Positions 19,053 through 26,809 are shown, counted from the stretch's first letter. The stretch is 50,464 nt of DNA from Nitrobacter sp. 62-23 (GCF_001897285.1 NZ_MKSM01000006.1:1-50464), one strand, 5' to 3'. Translations and numbers: made by a program. The notes: generated by a model from the sequence alone, not told the origin.

Positions 19053-19775
19053 ATGGGCACGTCGAGGGGCCGCGGGCCGGCGTCGCGCAAGCCATGGCTT
19101 GTCCTTGCCGCCGTCGCGACGCTGATGACCTGCGGGTCGGCCGCATCGGCGCAGGATGCCGCGGCCTTGAAAAAAAGCATGATCGGGCAGTGGGAGCTGT
19201 CGACGACCGAACGCAGCAAGACCTGCGTCGTGACGCTTGGGAGCGAGTCGTCGCCGCACGGTCTCAAGCTCGACCTTGAGCCTGGCTGCGCGGTATCCCT
19301 GCCGTTCACGAAGGACATCGCGGCCTGGACCGTCGCCGGCCTCGATATCGTGCGCTTGCAGACCGCCGCCGGAGAGCCGGTGATCGACTTCACCGAAGTC
19401 GAGAGCGGCATTTTTGAAGGCCGGCGGGAGAATGAAGGCATCTACATCCTGCAAAATCTCGCCGAAGCCCGCTCGCTCGCCAAATCGATGGATCAGATGA
19501 TCGGCGACTGGGCTTTTGTCCGGGGCAACGGCCAGACCGTCTGCGGTATTACGCTGACCAACACCGAGGTTCCGCCGGACAATTTCCAGGCTTTTCTCAA
19601 ACCCAAATGCGATCCTGCGATCGCCAGCTTCAAGCCGGAGGTCTGGCGGCTCGATCATGGTGAAATCCTGCTGATGTCGGCGGACGGAGAAACGTGGCAC
19701 TTCCAGGCCGACGACAACGCGCAGTGGCGACTCGTTCCCGACACCGCAAACCCGCTGATTCTCGTGAGACAGTAG
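19053..19775 (+). CDS. Exported protein with two Inh/AprI-type inhibitor domains
   Basis: A 240-residue protein with a signal peptide (PWLVLAAVATLMTCGSAASA, cleavage near residue 34) and two tandem copies of a small beta-barrel resembling the Inh/AprI metalloprotease inhibitor. Copy 1 (about 40-135) has IGQWELS and KTCVVTL. Copy 2 (about 140-240) has IGDWAFV and TVCGITL and ends with LVPDTANPLILVRQ. Each copy has a cysteine pair (KTC/PGC and TVC/PKC) in matching places. Family members inhibit secreted serralysin-type proteases in the periplasm. The usual family member has one domain, so the duplication is notable. It follows the dehydrogenase gene by 1 nt and is upstream of a double-glycine peptide gene. 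Confidence 0.75.
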   Translation: MGTSRGRGPASRKPWLVLAAVATLMTCGSAASAQDAAALKKSMIGQWELSTTERSKTCVVTLGSESSPHGLKLDLEPGCAVSLPFTKDIAAWTVAGLDIVRLQTAAGEPVIDFTEVESGIFEGRRENEGIYILQNLAEARSLAKSMDQMIGDWAFVRGNGQTVCGITLTNTEVPPDNFQAFLKPKCDPAIASFKPEVWRLDHGEILLMSADGETWHFQADDNAQWRLVPDTANPLILVRQ

Positions 19776-19952
19776 ACATCGTCATCTCCGCCGCGGACTG
19801 ATCGCCGGCCGGTCTGATGCGACACGAGGCGCAGTGTGACGTTCGCCACAGCGTCACGCGCGCGCGCCGGTCATGCTGAGGGAGCGACCTCAATGTCTCC
19901 CGTCAGCCGACATGCGTTGAGGATTCGCTTCACGACGAACACAGGAGGTCAC

Positions 19953-20147
19953 ATGGCCAGCATGAGCTTGAACGGCGGCATCGCGCCGCTGTCCAATGCC
20001 GAACTCGATCAGGTGAGCGGAGGGTTGTTTCCCTTCATCGCCCTCGGCGTCGCCTTGGGAATAGCCTATTGCATCGCAGACGGTACGCTCGATCCTCCGC
20101 CTGCGCCCAAAGGCGATTTCCCGACCGGCCCGAAAAACGCTGCCTGA
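19953..20147 (+). CDS. Small peptide with double-glycine leader, bacteriocin-like
   Basis: A 64-residue protein. A perfect AGGAGG sits 6 nt before the ATG, so I start here rather than at upstream in-frame codons. Residues 1-24 look like a double-glycine leader: the end NAELDQVSGG matches the ELxxVSGG pattern cut by C39-peptidase ABC exporters. The predicted 40-residue product starts LFPFIALGVALGIAYCIADG, with one cysteine and a hydrophobic stretch, and finishes with a Pro-rich tail (DPPPAPKGDFPTGP). The shape fits a microcin or class-II-bacteriocin-like precursor or a signalling peptide. No exporter, immunity or maturation gene is seen nearby. A GC-rich hairpin follows the stop. The function is an inference from the leader only. 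Confidence 0.6.
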   Translation: MASMSLNGGIAPLSNAELDQVSGGLFPFIALGVALGIAYCIADGTLDPPPAPKGDFPTGPKNAA

Positions 20148-20248
20148 TTAGCGGAATAGGTGAGAGAAACGTCGTGCCGCCTGGTGCGGCGTTTCGTGTG
20201 AACGACAAGCTGAGCGTCTGCTGCAACGGAATGCAGATCTTAGATCGG

Positions 20249-20350
20249 AGAGTCTTTCACCATTTCATGGCAACCGTGAAAGACTCTGGCATCTTGATTT
20301 AACGCGTTTTCTTCACGCGAGCCGGTATCCACTCCGCTCGAAAACGCCCT
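20249..20350. repeat. E hairpin joined to F palindrome (unoccupied arrangement)
   Basis: E is a hairpin with perfect 12-bp arms AGAGTCTTTCAC (20249-20260) and GTGAAAGACTCT (20276-20287). It is followed directly by GGCATCTTGATTTAACGCG and the F palindrome (AACGCGTTTTCTTCACGCG ... GCTCGAAAACGC). The same E-then-F order occurs at 25025-25321, but there unit 1 lies between them, so this copy shows the site before insertion. The right end reaches the radC stop codon at 20349. Confidence 0.75.
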
Positions 20351-21059
20351 ACATCAGCCGCAAGCCTTTCAGGCTGGCGTGGCCGTTCTTGCCGACGATG
20401 ATGTGGTCGTGCACGGAAATCCCAAGCGGCGCGGCGATATCGACGATCGCCTTGGTCATCTGGATGTCGGCCTGTGACGGCGTGGGATCGCCGGACGGAT
20501 GGTTGTGGACCAGGATGATCGCGGTCGCCGACAGCTCGAGTGCGCGCTTGACGACCTCGCGCGGATAGACCGGCGTGTGATCGACGGTGCCGACCTGCTG
20601 CAATTCGTCCGCGATGAGCTGGTTGCGCTTGTCGAGGAACAGAATACGGAACTGCTCCTTGTCGGCGAACGCCATCGAGGTCCGGCAATAGTCGATCACC
20701 GCGGTCCATGACGACAGCATGGTCCGCTGCTTCAGTTGTCCCTTGGCCACGCGGTTGGCGGTTGCCGCGATCAGCTTGATCTCGATGATCGCTGCCTCCC
20801 CGAGCCCGCTGATTTCGCGGAGCCGGGCGTCGGGCGCATGAACCACTTCGGCGAACGACCCGAACCTGCCGATCAGGGTCTTGGCCAGCGGCTTGACGTC
20901 CCGGCGCGGCAGTGCGCGGAACAGCACCATTTCGAGCAGCTCGTAGTCGCTGAGCGCATCCGGTCCCGCGTCGCGAAATCGCTCCCGCAGCCGCTCGCGA
21001 TGGCCGTGGTAATGCGGCGCTTCGGCAAATCCTGGGGGGCTCTTGGCGTCTGCGGGCAT
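20349..21059 (-). CDS. radC: RadC family JAB/MPN-type protein
   Basis: A 236-residue member of the RadC (UPF0758) family. The N-terminal region (about 20-110) holds a helix-hairpin-helix-like part ([28 protein letters not shown], and [11 protein letters not shown]). The C-terminal JAB1/MPN domain has the metal motif [14 protein letters not shown] (about residues 185-198) with an upstream Glu, as in JAMM proteases. The historical name suggests DNA repair, but the role is not established. It lies 126 bp downstream of map on the same strand, an arrangement common in alphaproteobacteria. Its stop codon lies at the edge of the F palindrome. Confidence 0.88.
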   Translation of the reverse strand: MPADAKSPPGFAEAPHYHGHRERLRERFRDAGPDALSDYELLEMVLFRALPRRDVKPLAKTLIGRFGSFAEVVHAPDARLREISGLGEAAIIEIKLIAATANRVAKGQLKQRTMLSSWTAVIDYCRTSMAFADKEQFRILFLDKRNQLIADELQQVGTVDHTPVYPREVVKRALELSATAIILVHNHPSGDPTPSQADIQMTKAIVDIAAPLGISVHDHIIVGKNGHASLKGLRLM

Positions 21060-21185
21060 CAGGATGCAGCGAACCGGTTGGTTACCGCAACCTTGCTGCG
21101 GTCGACGGTATTTGCAACCCCCATTCGGGGAGACGAGTCACGAAAGGGCAAGCGGTCCAACGCGATCTTTGACCGGGTTGGAGAT

Positions 21186-22010
21186 TCAGCCTCCGGAGAG
21201 CGGATTGTTGAGGCCGCGCGGCGATAGCGTGAAGATTTCGACTCCGGTCTGGGTCACGCCGACCGAATGTTCGAACTGCGCCGACAGCGAGCGATCGCGG
21301 GTCACGGCGGTCCAGCCGTCGGACAGGATCTTCACGTGCGGCCTGCCCAGATTGATCATCGGCTCGATGGTGAAGAACATACCCGGCCTGAGAGGAACGC
21401 CGTCGCCGGGTCGGCCGACATGGATGATGTTCGGCTCGTCGTGGAATATGCGGCCGAGGCCGTGGCCGCAGAAGTCGCGCACCACGCTCATGCCCTGCGG
21501 TTCGACGAAACTCTGGATGGCGTGGCCGATGTCGCCGGTCGTCGCGCCGGGCTTGACCGCGGCGATGCCGCGCATCATCGCCTCATGGGTCACCTCGATC
21601 AGCCGTTCCGCCTTTCGCGCGATCGGGCCGACCGCGTACATCCGGCTCGAATCGCCGTACCAGCCATCGACGATTAGGGTTACGTCGACGTTGACGATAT
21701 CCCCCTCTTTCAGGGCGCGATCGCCGGGCATTCCGTGACAGACCACGTGGTTGATCGATGTGCAGGTCGAGTAGCGATAGCCGCGATACATCAGCGTCGC
21801 CGGATAGGCGTCGTGGCTGAAGGCGAATTCGCGCACGAACTCATCGATTTGCGAAGTCGGTACGCCCGGTTTCACCAGGTCGCCAAGTTCGTCGAGGCAG
21901 CGCGCCGTCAGGGCGCCGGCCTTGCGCATGCCGGCGAATCCGCTCGGGCCGTGCAGCTTGATCTGCCCGGTCTTGCGCAGGGAGGTTTCTGTGGCTTCGA
22001 CGTAGCTCAT
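21186..22010 (-). CDS. map: Methionine aminopeptidase, type I
   Basis: A 274-residue cytoplasmic metallopeptidase that removes the initiator methionine from new proteins. The five metal ligands are visible: Asp in VNVDVTLIVDGWYGD (two Asp), His in CGHGLGRIFHDEPN, Glu in FFTIEPMI and Glu in SAQFEHSVGVT. The substrate-side His is in INHVVCHG. It lacks the zinc-finger N-terminal extension of eukaryotic type I enzymes. The length and motifs are normal. Its ribosome-binding site is weak (no clear GGAG before the ATG). Confidence 0.93.
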   Translation of the reverse strand: MSYVEATETSLRKTGQIKLHGPSGFAGMRKAGALTARCLDELGDLVKPGVPTSQIDEFVREFAFSHDAYPATLMYRGYRYSTCTSINHVVCHGMPGDRALKEGDIVNVDVTLIVDGWYGDSSRMYAVGPIARKAERLIEVTHEAMMRGIAAVKPGATTGDIGHAIQSFVEPQGMSVVRDFCGHGLGRIFHDEPNIIHVGRPGDGVPLRPGMFFTIEPMINLGRPHVKILSDGWTAVTRDRSLSAQFEHSVGVTQTGVEIFTLSPRGLNNPLSGG

Positions 22011-22367
22011 CTCAATCTGATTTTTGGAAAGATAAGGCGTGGTCCACCTCTAGTGTAGTGCATGGCGCTGCCAGCGCAAGCTCGACAACTTGATGAGGCT
22101 TCGAGCCGGTGATCCGGCTTCGGATCAGGACCGGTGTTGAGCCGTCCACAGGCTCGTCGCTGCCGGGGTGCGTCGTGTTGACGCCCGCCCGGCTCCATCG
22201 CCGCGCCGGCCGGCTTCGATGAGTTCCTATCAAGCGGCGATACAACGGTTTTTACGCATGGCAGCCGCGCTCCGGAGAGCGTGACGCTGATGGACAGAAA
22301 TCGGTTGGCGCGCGGCGATGGCGGCGATAAGGATGAAAATGCAAGTGTTTACAGCTTCGGACCTTTG
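22011..22367. other. Divergent gap between map and the antiporter gene
   Basis: About 360 bp between divergent genes must hold both promoters. I see no convincing hexamer pairs, repeats or RNA structures. The antiporter frame is open from 22281, but the 29 codons before 22368 are polar and do not resemble the family's usual N-terminus. Confidence 0.5.
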
Positions 22368-24161
22368 ATGGCATCTCTGGATTCGGTCAGTCTGGCGATC
22401 TTGCTCGGCGCGATTCTGGTTATGGCCGGAATCCTGTCGAGCCTGTTGGCGCTGCGATTCGGCGCCCCGTTGCTGCTGGTGTTTCTGTTCATCGGCATGC
22501 TGGCGGGGGATTCCGGGCCCGGCGGCCTGTCGTTCAGCGACGTCCAGAACACCTATCTCGTCGGGTCGGCCGCGCTGGCCCTGATCCTGTTCGACGGCGG
22601 CCTGAAGACGCGATTCCAGAGCATCCGCACGGTCCTGGCGCCCTCGATGGTGCTCGCCACGTTCGGCGTGCTGCTGACCGCGCTCGTCACCGCGCCGGTC
22701 GCGAAATATGCGCTCGATCTCAACTGGACCGAGGCGCTGCTGATCGGCGCGGTCGTCGCCTCCACCGACGCGGCCGCGGTGTTTCTGCTGGTGCATGCGC
22801 AAGGGCTGCGGCTGCGTCCGCGCGTCGGCGCCACGCTGGAAGCGGAGTCCGGCACCAACGATCCCTTCGCGGTGTTCCTCACGCTGATGCTGGTGGAACT
22901 GATCTCGGTGGGCGACAGCTCGGTCTGGCATGTGGTGATCGAGTTCCTGCGAGAGTCGATGCTCGGTGGGATCGTCGGTCTGATCGGCGGGCGGATTGTG
23001 GTCGCCGCGCTGAATCGCGTGGCGCTTCCCCAGGGGCTGCACGCGCCGTTTGTCACGACCGCGGCGCTCGTGATCTTCGGGGTGGCGCAGATATCCCACG
23101 CGTCCGGGTTTCTCGCGGTCTATCTCGCGGGAATCATCATCGGCAACCGCCCGACCCGCGCCCACAACTCCGTCGTGACGTTTCTCGATGCCGCCACCTG
23201 GCTGGCGCAGATCGTGATGTTCGTGCTGCTGGGTCTGCTGGTCTCGCCGCAGCGCCTTTTGGATAGCGTCGTGCCGGCGGTGCTCGTCGCGCTGGTGCTG
23301 ATGCTGGTGGCGCGGCCGCTCGCGGTGTTCCTCTGCCTCGCGCCGTTTCGCTTCAACTGGCGGGAAAAGCTGTTCATCGCCTGGACCGGGCTGCGGGGCG
23401 CGGTCGCGATCTTCCTCGCCTCGATCCCGATGCTGGTCGGCTTGTCGAAGGCCTATCTGTATTTCGATGTCGCGTTCGTGGTGGTCATCATCTCGCTGCT
23501 GCTGCAGGGCTGGACCCTCGCCGCGGCTGCGCGGCGGCTTCATGTGGCGCTGCCGCGCGCCGAACGAGGCCCGCGCCGCGTCGAACTCGATCTGCCGGGG
23601 CAACTCGAGCAGCAGCTGGTCGGCTATCCGGTGCGGCAGAAGAGCCTGTTCCTGCGGCGCGGGCTGATTCCATCCTGGTCGAAGCCGACGCTCGTGATTC
23701 GCAACGAGAAAATCCTGACCCCGGCCGAAGCGGCGCCGATCGCCGCGGGAGACTACCTCTATCTGCTCGCGCCGCCGGAAAAGGCCGAGGCGCTCGACCG
23801 CTTCTTTGTCGAGATGCAGCCGATGGCATCGCCGGACCCGCATCTGCTCGGCGACTTTCTGGTCTCGGGCGAAATCACCGTAGGGGATCTCGCGCAGATC
23901 TACGGCATTTCCGTCGATCCGGCGGCCGCGCAACTGACGCTGGCGGATTACTTCGACGTCAATCTTGACCGTGCTCCGAAGGACGGCGCGACCTTGCCGC
24001 TCGATACCATCGTTCTTGTCGCGCGCAACATCAGCGAGGGCCGCGTCAACGTTGTCGGCCTCCGGCTGCCCGAAGACGAAGAGAAACCGCCGTCGCTGAC
24101 GCGGACGGCGGCGCTCCGGCAGAAAGCCTCGAAAGCCTGGTCGTCAATTGCGCGGATCTGA
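22368..24161 (+). CDS. Potassium/proton antiporter, CPA1 (NhaP2/CvrA) family
   Basis: A 597-residue inner-membrane antiporter. About twelve helices (1-390) start MASLDSVSLAILLGAILVMA. The ion-binding core shows STDAAAVFLL and the signature ESGTNDPFAVFLT. After the membrane part comes a TrkA_C-like domain (about 400-480: GQLEQQLVGYPVRQKSLFLR and GDYLYLLAPPEKAE). It ends with a CorC/HlyC-type domain (about 500-580: SGEITVGDLAQIYGI and ISEGRVNVVGLRLPEDEE), the same order as E. coli NhaP2. It would exchange K+ (or Na+) for H+ and help pH or osmotic balance. I chose the ATG at 22368 by similarity to the family start; 22281 is the longest alternative. An IS element begins 6 bp past its stop, so the gene is intact. 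Confidence 0.87.
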   Translation: MASLDSVSLAILLGAILVMAGILSSLLALRFGAPLLLVFLFIGMLAGDSGPGGLSFSDVQNTYLVGSAALALILFDGGLKTRFQSIRTVLAPSMVLATFGVLLTALVTAPVAKYALDLNWTEALLIGAVVASTDAAAVFLLVHAQGLRLRPRVGATLEAESGTNDPFAVFLTLMLVELISVGDSSVWHVVIEFLRESMLGGIVGLIGGRIVVAALNRVALPQGLHAPFVTTAALVIFGVAQISHASGFLAVYLAGIIIGNRPTRAHNSVVTFLDAATWLAQIVMFVLLGLLVSPQRLLDSVVPAVLVALVLMLVARPLAVFLCLAPFRFNWREKLFIAWTGLRGAVAIFLASIPMLVGLSKAYLYFDVAFVVVIISLLLQGWTLAAAARRLHVALPRAERGPRRVELDLPGQLEQQLVGYPVRQKSLFLRRGLIPSWSKPTLVIRNEKILTPAEAAPIAAGDYLYLLAPPEKAEALDRFFVEMQPMASPDPHLLGDFLVSGEITVGDLAQIYGISVDPAAAQLTLADYFDVNLDRAPKDGATLPLDTIVLVARNISEGRVNVVGLRLPEDEEKPPSLTRTAALRQKASKAWSSIARI

Positions 24162-24186
24162 CCGCTAGGTGGTGGTGACGATTTAA

Positions 24187-24947
24187 CTATCTGAGCCATA
24201 TTGCGATTGCGGCGAGTTTGACGAAGCTCATGAAGTTGACGAGGAGCTTGTCGTACCGGGTTGCGACACGCCTGAACTGTTTGAGCTTGGCGAAGAAGCG
24301 CTCGATGCGGTTGCGCTCCTTGTAGAGATCGACGTCGTAGGTTCGTTGGACCTTTCGGTTGCGCTTGGGCGGGATAACGACCTCGGTGCCGGCTTCGGCG
24401 ATCCTGTTTGCGAGGTGATCGGCGTCGTATCCCTTGTCGGCGATGGCGACATCGGCCTTGATGCCGTCAATGAGGTCGTGGGCGAAGGCGATGTCGTTGC
24501 GCTGGCCGGGCGAGGCGATTAAGCGAATGGGGAGGCCAAGCGCCTCAGTGGCGGCGTGGATCTTGGTGCTCAGGCCGCCGCGAGACCGGCCAAGGCCCTG
24601 GGCATCCGCCCCCCTTTGACCTTGCGCGCTCCGGCGGCGTGCTGATGAGCGCGAACGATGGTCGAGTCGATCATCAGCCATTCCAGATCGGCTTCGCGGG
24701 CAAGCCTGGCCAGCATGTCGTCCAGAACGCCCATTTCGATCCAGCGATAGTAGCGCCGCTTTACCGAGCGGTAGTCGCCAAGCCGCTCCGGCAGATCGCG
24801 CCAGCGGCCACCAGAACGCGCCATCCATAGCAGCGCGTCGAGGAGCTTGCGGTTATTCGTGCGCGGACCGCGCTTGCCCTTCGTACCGCCCGGCACAAAA
24901 CTCTTGATCCGCTCCCACTGGTCGTCACGAAGCGCATCGCAGTCCAT
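24187..24947 (-). CDS. IS5-family transposase OrfAB, -1 frameshift
   Basis: A transposase of about 253 residues made from two frames. OrfA (24570-24947, 125 residues if unshifted) carries the DUF4096-type N-terminus (DDQWERIKSFVPGG) and the first catalytic Asp (LMIDSTIVRAHQHAAG). After slipping back one base at AAAGGGGGG the chain continues GADAQGLGRSRGGLSTKIHA. It then supplies the second Asp (IADKGYDADH) and the Glu (ERNRIERFFAKLK) of the DDE triad, with the terminus FVKLAAIAIWLR at 24187. The frame of OrfB is open further upstream to 24828, but that part is a shadow of OrfA. No stop or deletion breaks either frame, so it is probably functional. Confidence 0.9.
24609..24617 (-). other. Slippery sequence for programmed -1 frameshift
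   Basis: On the minus strand AAAGGGGGG (24609-24617) lies where OrfA and OrfB of the transposase must be joined. A six-G run after A's is a typical slip site for IS5-family -1 frameshifting. OrfA alone would end soon after at 24570. Confidence 0.75.
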
Positions 24948-25024
24948 CGCCGATCTCCAAAATCAGCGTTGAATCTGATTTGCTCTGCAAAGGGAATCCC
25001 TGTTCCTTAAATCGTCACCACCAC

Positions 25025-25067
25025 CTAGAGTCTTTCACCGTTTCAGGGAAACAGTGAAAGACTCTAG
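25025..25067. repeat. E hairpin (copy next to the IS element)
   Basis: CTAGAGTCTTTCACCGTTTC at the left and GAAACAGTGAAAGACTCTAG at the right form a near-perfect stem with a 3-nt loop, with CTAG at both ends. It is closely related to the stem at 20249-20287. The left CTAG is also the target of the IS element and the right CTAG is shared with unit 1. Confidence 0.8.
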
Positions 25068-25234
25068 TGGAGTGAATTTGACATTCGCTACCCACTTTGC
25101 AGCGAACGTGTCAGGCGAATGTCAAATTCAAAACTCCACTAGAAACCTGATAGTTGCTAGTGGTCCTTTGATTCTAACATTTGCAAGAACTCCCTGCCGC
25201 AACGGGATGCAAATGTTAGAATTTGGACCACTAG
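25064..25234 (+). repeat. Two-hairpin CTAG element, unit 1 (copy 1)
   Basis: 171 bp. Hairpin A (25064-25142) has arms GAATTTGACATTCGC and GCGAATGTCAAATTC. The 14-nt linker AAACCTGATAGTTG follows (25143-25156), then hairpin B (25157-25234) with arms CTAACATTTGCA-type TTCTAACATTTGCA and TGCAAATGTTAGAA. CTAG bounds every module. The second copy at 30031-30200 is nearly identical. It separates E from F, which are adjacent at 20249-20350. Confidence 0.88.
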
Positions 25235-25246
25235 GCTCTTGATTTG

Positions 25247-25321
25247 ACGCGTTTTCTTCACGCGAAACCCGTCCCTATCCTCGTCACGCCCGAGGACATG
25301 TTTCGCTTGAAAACGCTTTAG
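25247..25321. repeat. F palindrome (copy after unit 1)
   Basis: GACGCGTTTTCTTCACGCG at the left and CGCTTGAAAACGC at the right, with a small inner stem (CCTCGTCACGCCCGAGG). It is preceded by GCTCTTGATTT, which matches GGCATCTTGATTT before the F copy at 20301. It lies just after the modC stop on the opposite strand and could end that transcript. Confidence 0.65.
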
Positions 25322-25336
25322 ATCAGGCGGGCAAGA

Positions 25337-26002
25337 TCAGGTGGGCAGGACCTCGGTGCCGCCGAATGCGGCGACCCGCCCGCGTTTGAGCATCACGATA
25401 TGCGAGGCAAGCTGGCGCAGTTCATCCGGATCGTGGCTGACATAGACCATCGGCACGCCGGCTTCGTCGCGCAGCCGCATCAGGTAGGGCAGGATCTCCG
25501 CCTTGCGATCCTCATCCAGCGATCCCAAAGGTTCATCCAGCAGCAGGAGTCTGGGGCGTGAGAGCAGCGCACGGCCGAGTGCAACCCGCTGCCGCTCGCC
25601 GCCTGAGAGTTGGCCGGGGCGACGATCCAAAAGGTGACCGATATTGAGCATGTCGTTAAGCCGTGTTTCCTGCGCGGGGTCGCGGGTCAGGCGGTTCATC
25701 CGGCGTCCGTAGTCGAGGTTCCGTCGCACATCGAGATGCGGAAACAGCCGGGCATCCTGGAAGACATAGCCGATGCGGCGCTGATGCACGGCGATATGGA
25801 GAGATTTCGTGGTGTCGTCGAGCGCTTCGCCGTCGACCGAGATCACGCCGCGATCGGGCTTCTGCAACCCGGCGATCATGCTAATAAGCGATGTCTTGCC
25901 GGCGCCTGACGCCCCGAACAGCCCGGTGACGCGCCCTTCGCTGGTAAACGCGACCTCGACCGAGAAATCGCCAAGCTGTTTCGACACCTCGACATGCAGC
26001 AT
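25337..26002 (-). CDS. modC: Molybdate ABC importer ATPase, short form
   Basis: A 221-residue ATPase. It has Walker A GASGAGKTS (about residues 30-38), Q-loop IGYVFQDARLFPHL, signature LSGGERQRVALGRALL, Walker B LLLLDEPLGSLD and switch His in VYVSHDPDEL. E. coli ModC is about 350 residues because of a C-terminal molybdate-binding MOP/TOBE domain; here the chain ends right after the ATPase core (GGTEVLPT), so that regulatory domain is absent. I start at the ATG at 26002, two bases after the modB stop; the open frame that reaches 26677 is a shadow of modB. It drives molybdate uptake for molybdenum enzymes. Confidence 0.9.
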   Translation of the reverse strand: MLHVEVSKQLGDFSVEVAFTSEGRVTGLFGASGAGKTSLISMIAGLQKPDRGVISVDGEALDDTTKSLHIAVHQRRIGYVFQDARLFPHLDVRRNLDYGRRMNRLTRDPAQETRLNDMLNIGHLLDRRPGQLSGGERQRVALGRALLSRPRLLLLDEPLGSLDEDRKAEILPYLMRLRDEAGVPMVYVSHDPDELRQLASHIVMLKRGRVAAFGGTEVLPT

Positions 26003-26004
26003 GG

Positions 26005-26700
26005 TCAGTTTCCGTGCAGGCGGCGGGTCGCGCGACGCGCGAACACCTCGGAGGTGACCAGCGCCGCCATGGACATGACGATCGACACGATCACCAGCCG
26101 CAGCGCCGCCGTGTCGCCGTCGGGCGTCTGGATCAGCGAATAGATCGCCGAGGAAATCGTCTGGGTCTCGCCCGGAATATTGGACACGAATGTGATGGTC
26201 GCACCGAATTCGCCGATCGCTTTGGCGAAGCCGAGCACCATGCCGGCCAGAATGCCCGGCAATGCCAGCGGCAGCGTCACGGTGGCGAAGACCTGCCACG
26301 GCGATGCCCCAAGCGTGCTCGCGGCCTGCTCCAGCCGCCGGTCCACGGCTTCGATCGACAGCCGGATCGGCCGCACCAGCAGCGGAAACGACATCACGCC
26401 GCAGGCGAGCGCCGCGCCGGTCCAGCGGAATGCGAAAACGATGCCGAGGTGATCGGCGAGCCAGCCGCCGACCAGCCCGCGTTTGCCGAAGGTCAGAAGC
26501 AGGAGATAGCCGGTTACGACGGGGGGCAGCACCAGCGGCAGATGAACCGTGGCATCGATAACCGATTTGCCCCAGAACTCGTATCGCGCCAGCGCCCATG
26601 CCAGTGCGATGGCGATCGGCGTCGCCAGCAGGGTCGCGACCACGCCCACCTTGAGTGAGAGCAGGACCGCCGTCCATTCGGTGGGAGAAATTTCAAACAT
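26005..26700 (-). CDS. modB: Molybdate ABC importer permease
   Basis: A 231-residue inner-membrane subunit with about five hydrophobic segments (VGVVATLLATPIAIALAWAL at the start). The loop ASTLGASPWQVFATVTLPLALPGI is the EAA coupling motif, followed by the conserved GFAKAIGEFGATITFVSNIPGETQT of ModB/CysT-type permeases. It is followed within 2 nt by modC. Upstream, 331 bp separate it from modA, an unusually large gap containing an F-like palindrome. A downstream start within modC is not needed. Confidence 0.92.
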   Translation of the reverse strand: MFEISPTEWTAVLLSLKVGVVATLLATPIAIALAWALARYEFWGKSVIDATVHLPLVLPPVVTGYLLLLTFGKRGLVGGWLADHLGIVFAFRWTGAALACGVMSFPLLVRPIRLSIEAVDRRLEQAASTLGASPWQVFATVTLPLALPGILAGMVLGFAKAIGEFGATITFVSNIPGETQTISSAIYSLIQTPDGDTAALRLVIVSIVMSMAALVTSEVFARRATRRLHGN

Positions 26701-26809
26701 GCGCTTGCAATATTGTTGTCGCTACGGAGACAAGACGGGACTGGCGAACCAAACTCGCTCCTGGAGCCTCGCTTCCGGCGAAATCGGAAGCGGAGCTCCA
26801 GGGGTCTGT

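Larger units (their letters stand above)
24168..25025 (-). mobile_element. IS5-family insertion sequence (IS427-like group)
   Basis: An 858-bp element with perfect 18-bp inverted ends: GGTGGTGGTGACGATTTA at the left and its complement at the right, flanked on both sides by CTA/TAG so that TA or CTAG is duplicated. It contains one transposase in two overlapping frames joined by a -1 slip. The right end abuts the E hairpin at a CTAG shared by both, so the element landed at a CTAG in a repeat. Everything expected for activity (ends, slip site and the DDE residues) is present. Confidence 0.92.

Noticed and set aside
19953-20147. A lasso peptide or lanthipeptide assignment for the GG-leader peptide
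   Set aside because: No cyclase, lanthionine synthase or B-protein gene is near, and the core has no Ser/Thr/Cys pattern for it; only the double-glycine leader is supported.
22230-23933. A 567-codon open frame on the minus strand opposite the K+/H+ antiporter
   Set aside because: It is Arg/Gln/His-rich with no recognisable domain, whereas the plus strand encodes a clear antiporter. Long antisense frames are common in GC-rich genes.
24168-25234. The IS5-family element as the source of the two-hairpin elements
   Set aside because: The terminal sequences differ (GGTGGTGGTGACG against TGGAGTGAATTTG, TGTCCCGATTCC and the rest). Only the CTAG target is shared, so the source remains unknown.
25025-25325. 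A CRISPR array made of the clustered hairpins
   Set aside because: The modules are different palindromes of about 75 bp with fixed linkers rather than one short repeat alternating with unique spacers, and there are no cas genes.
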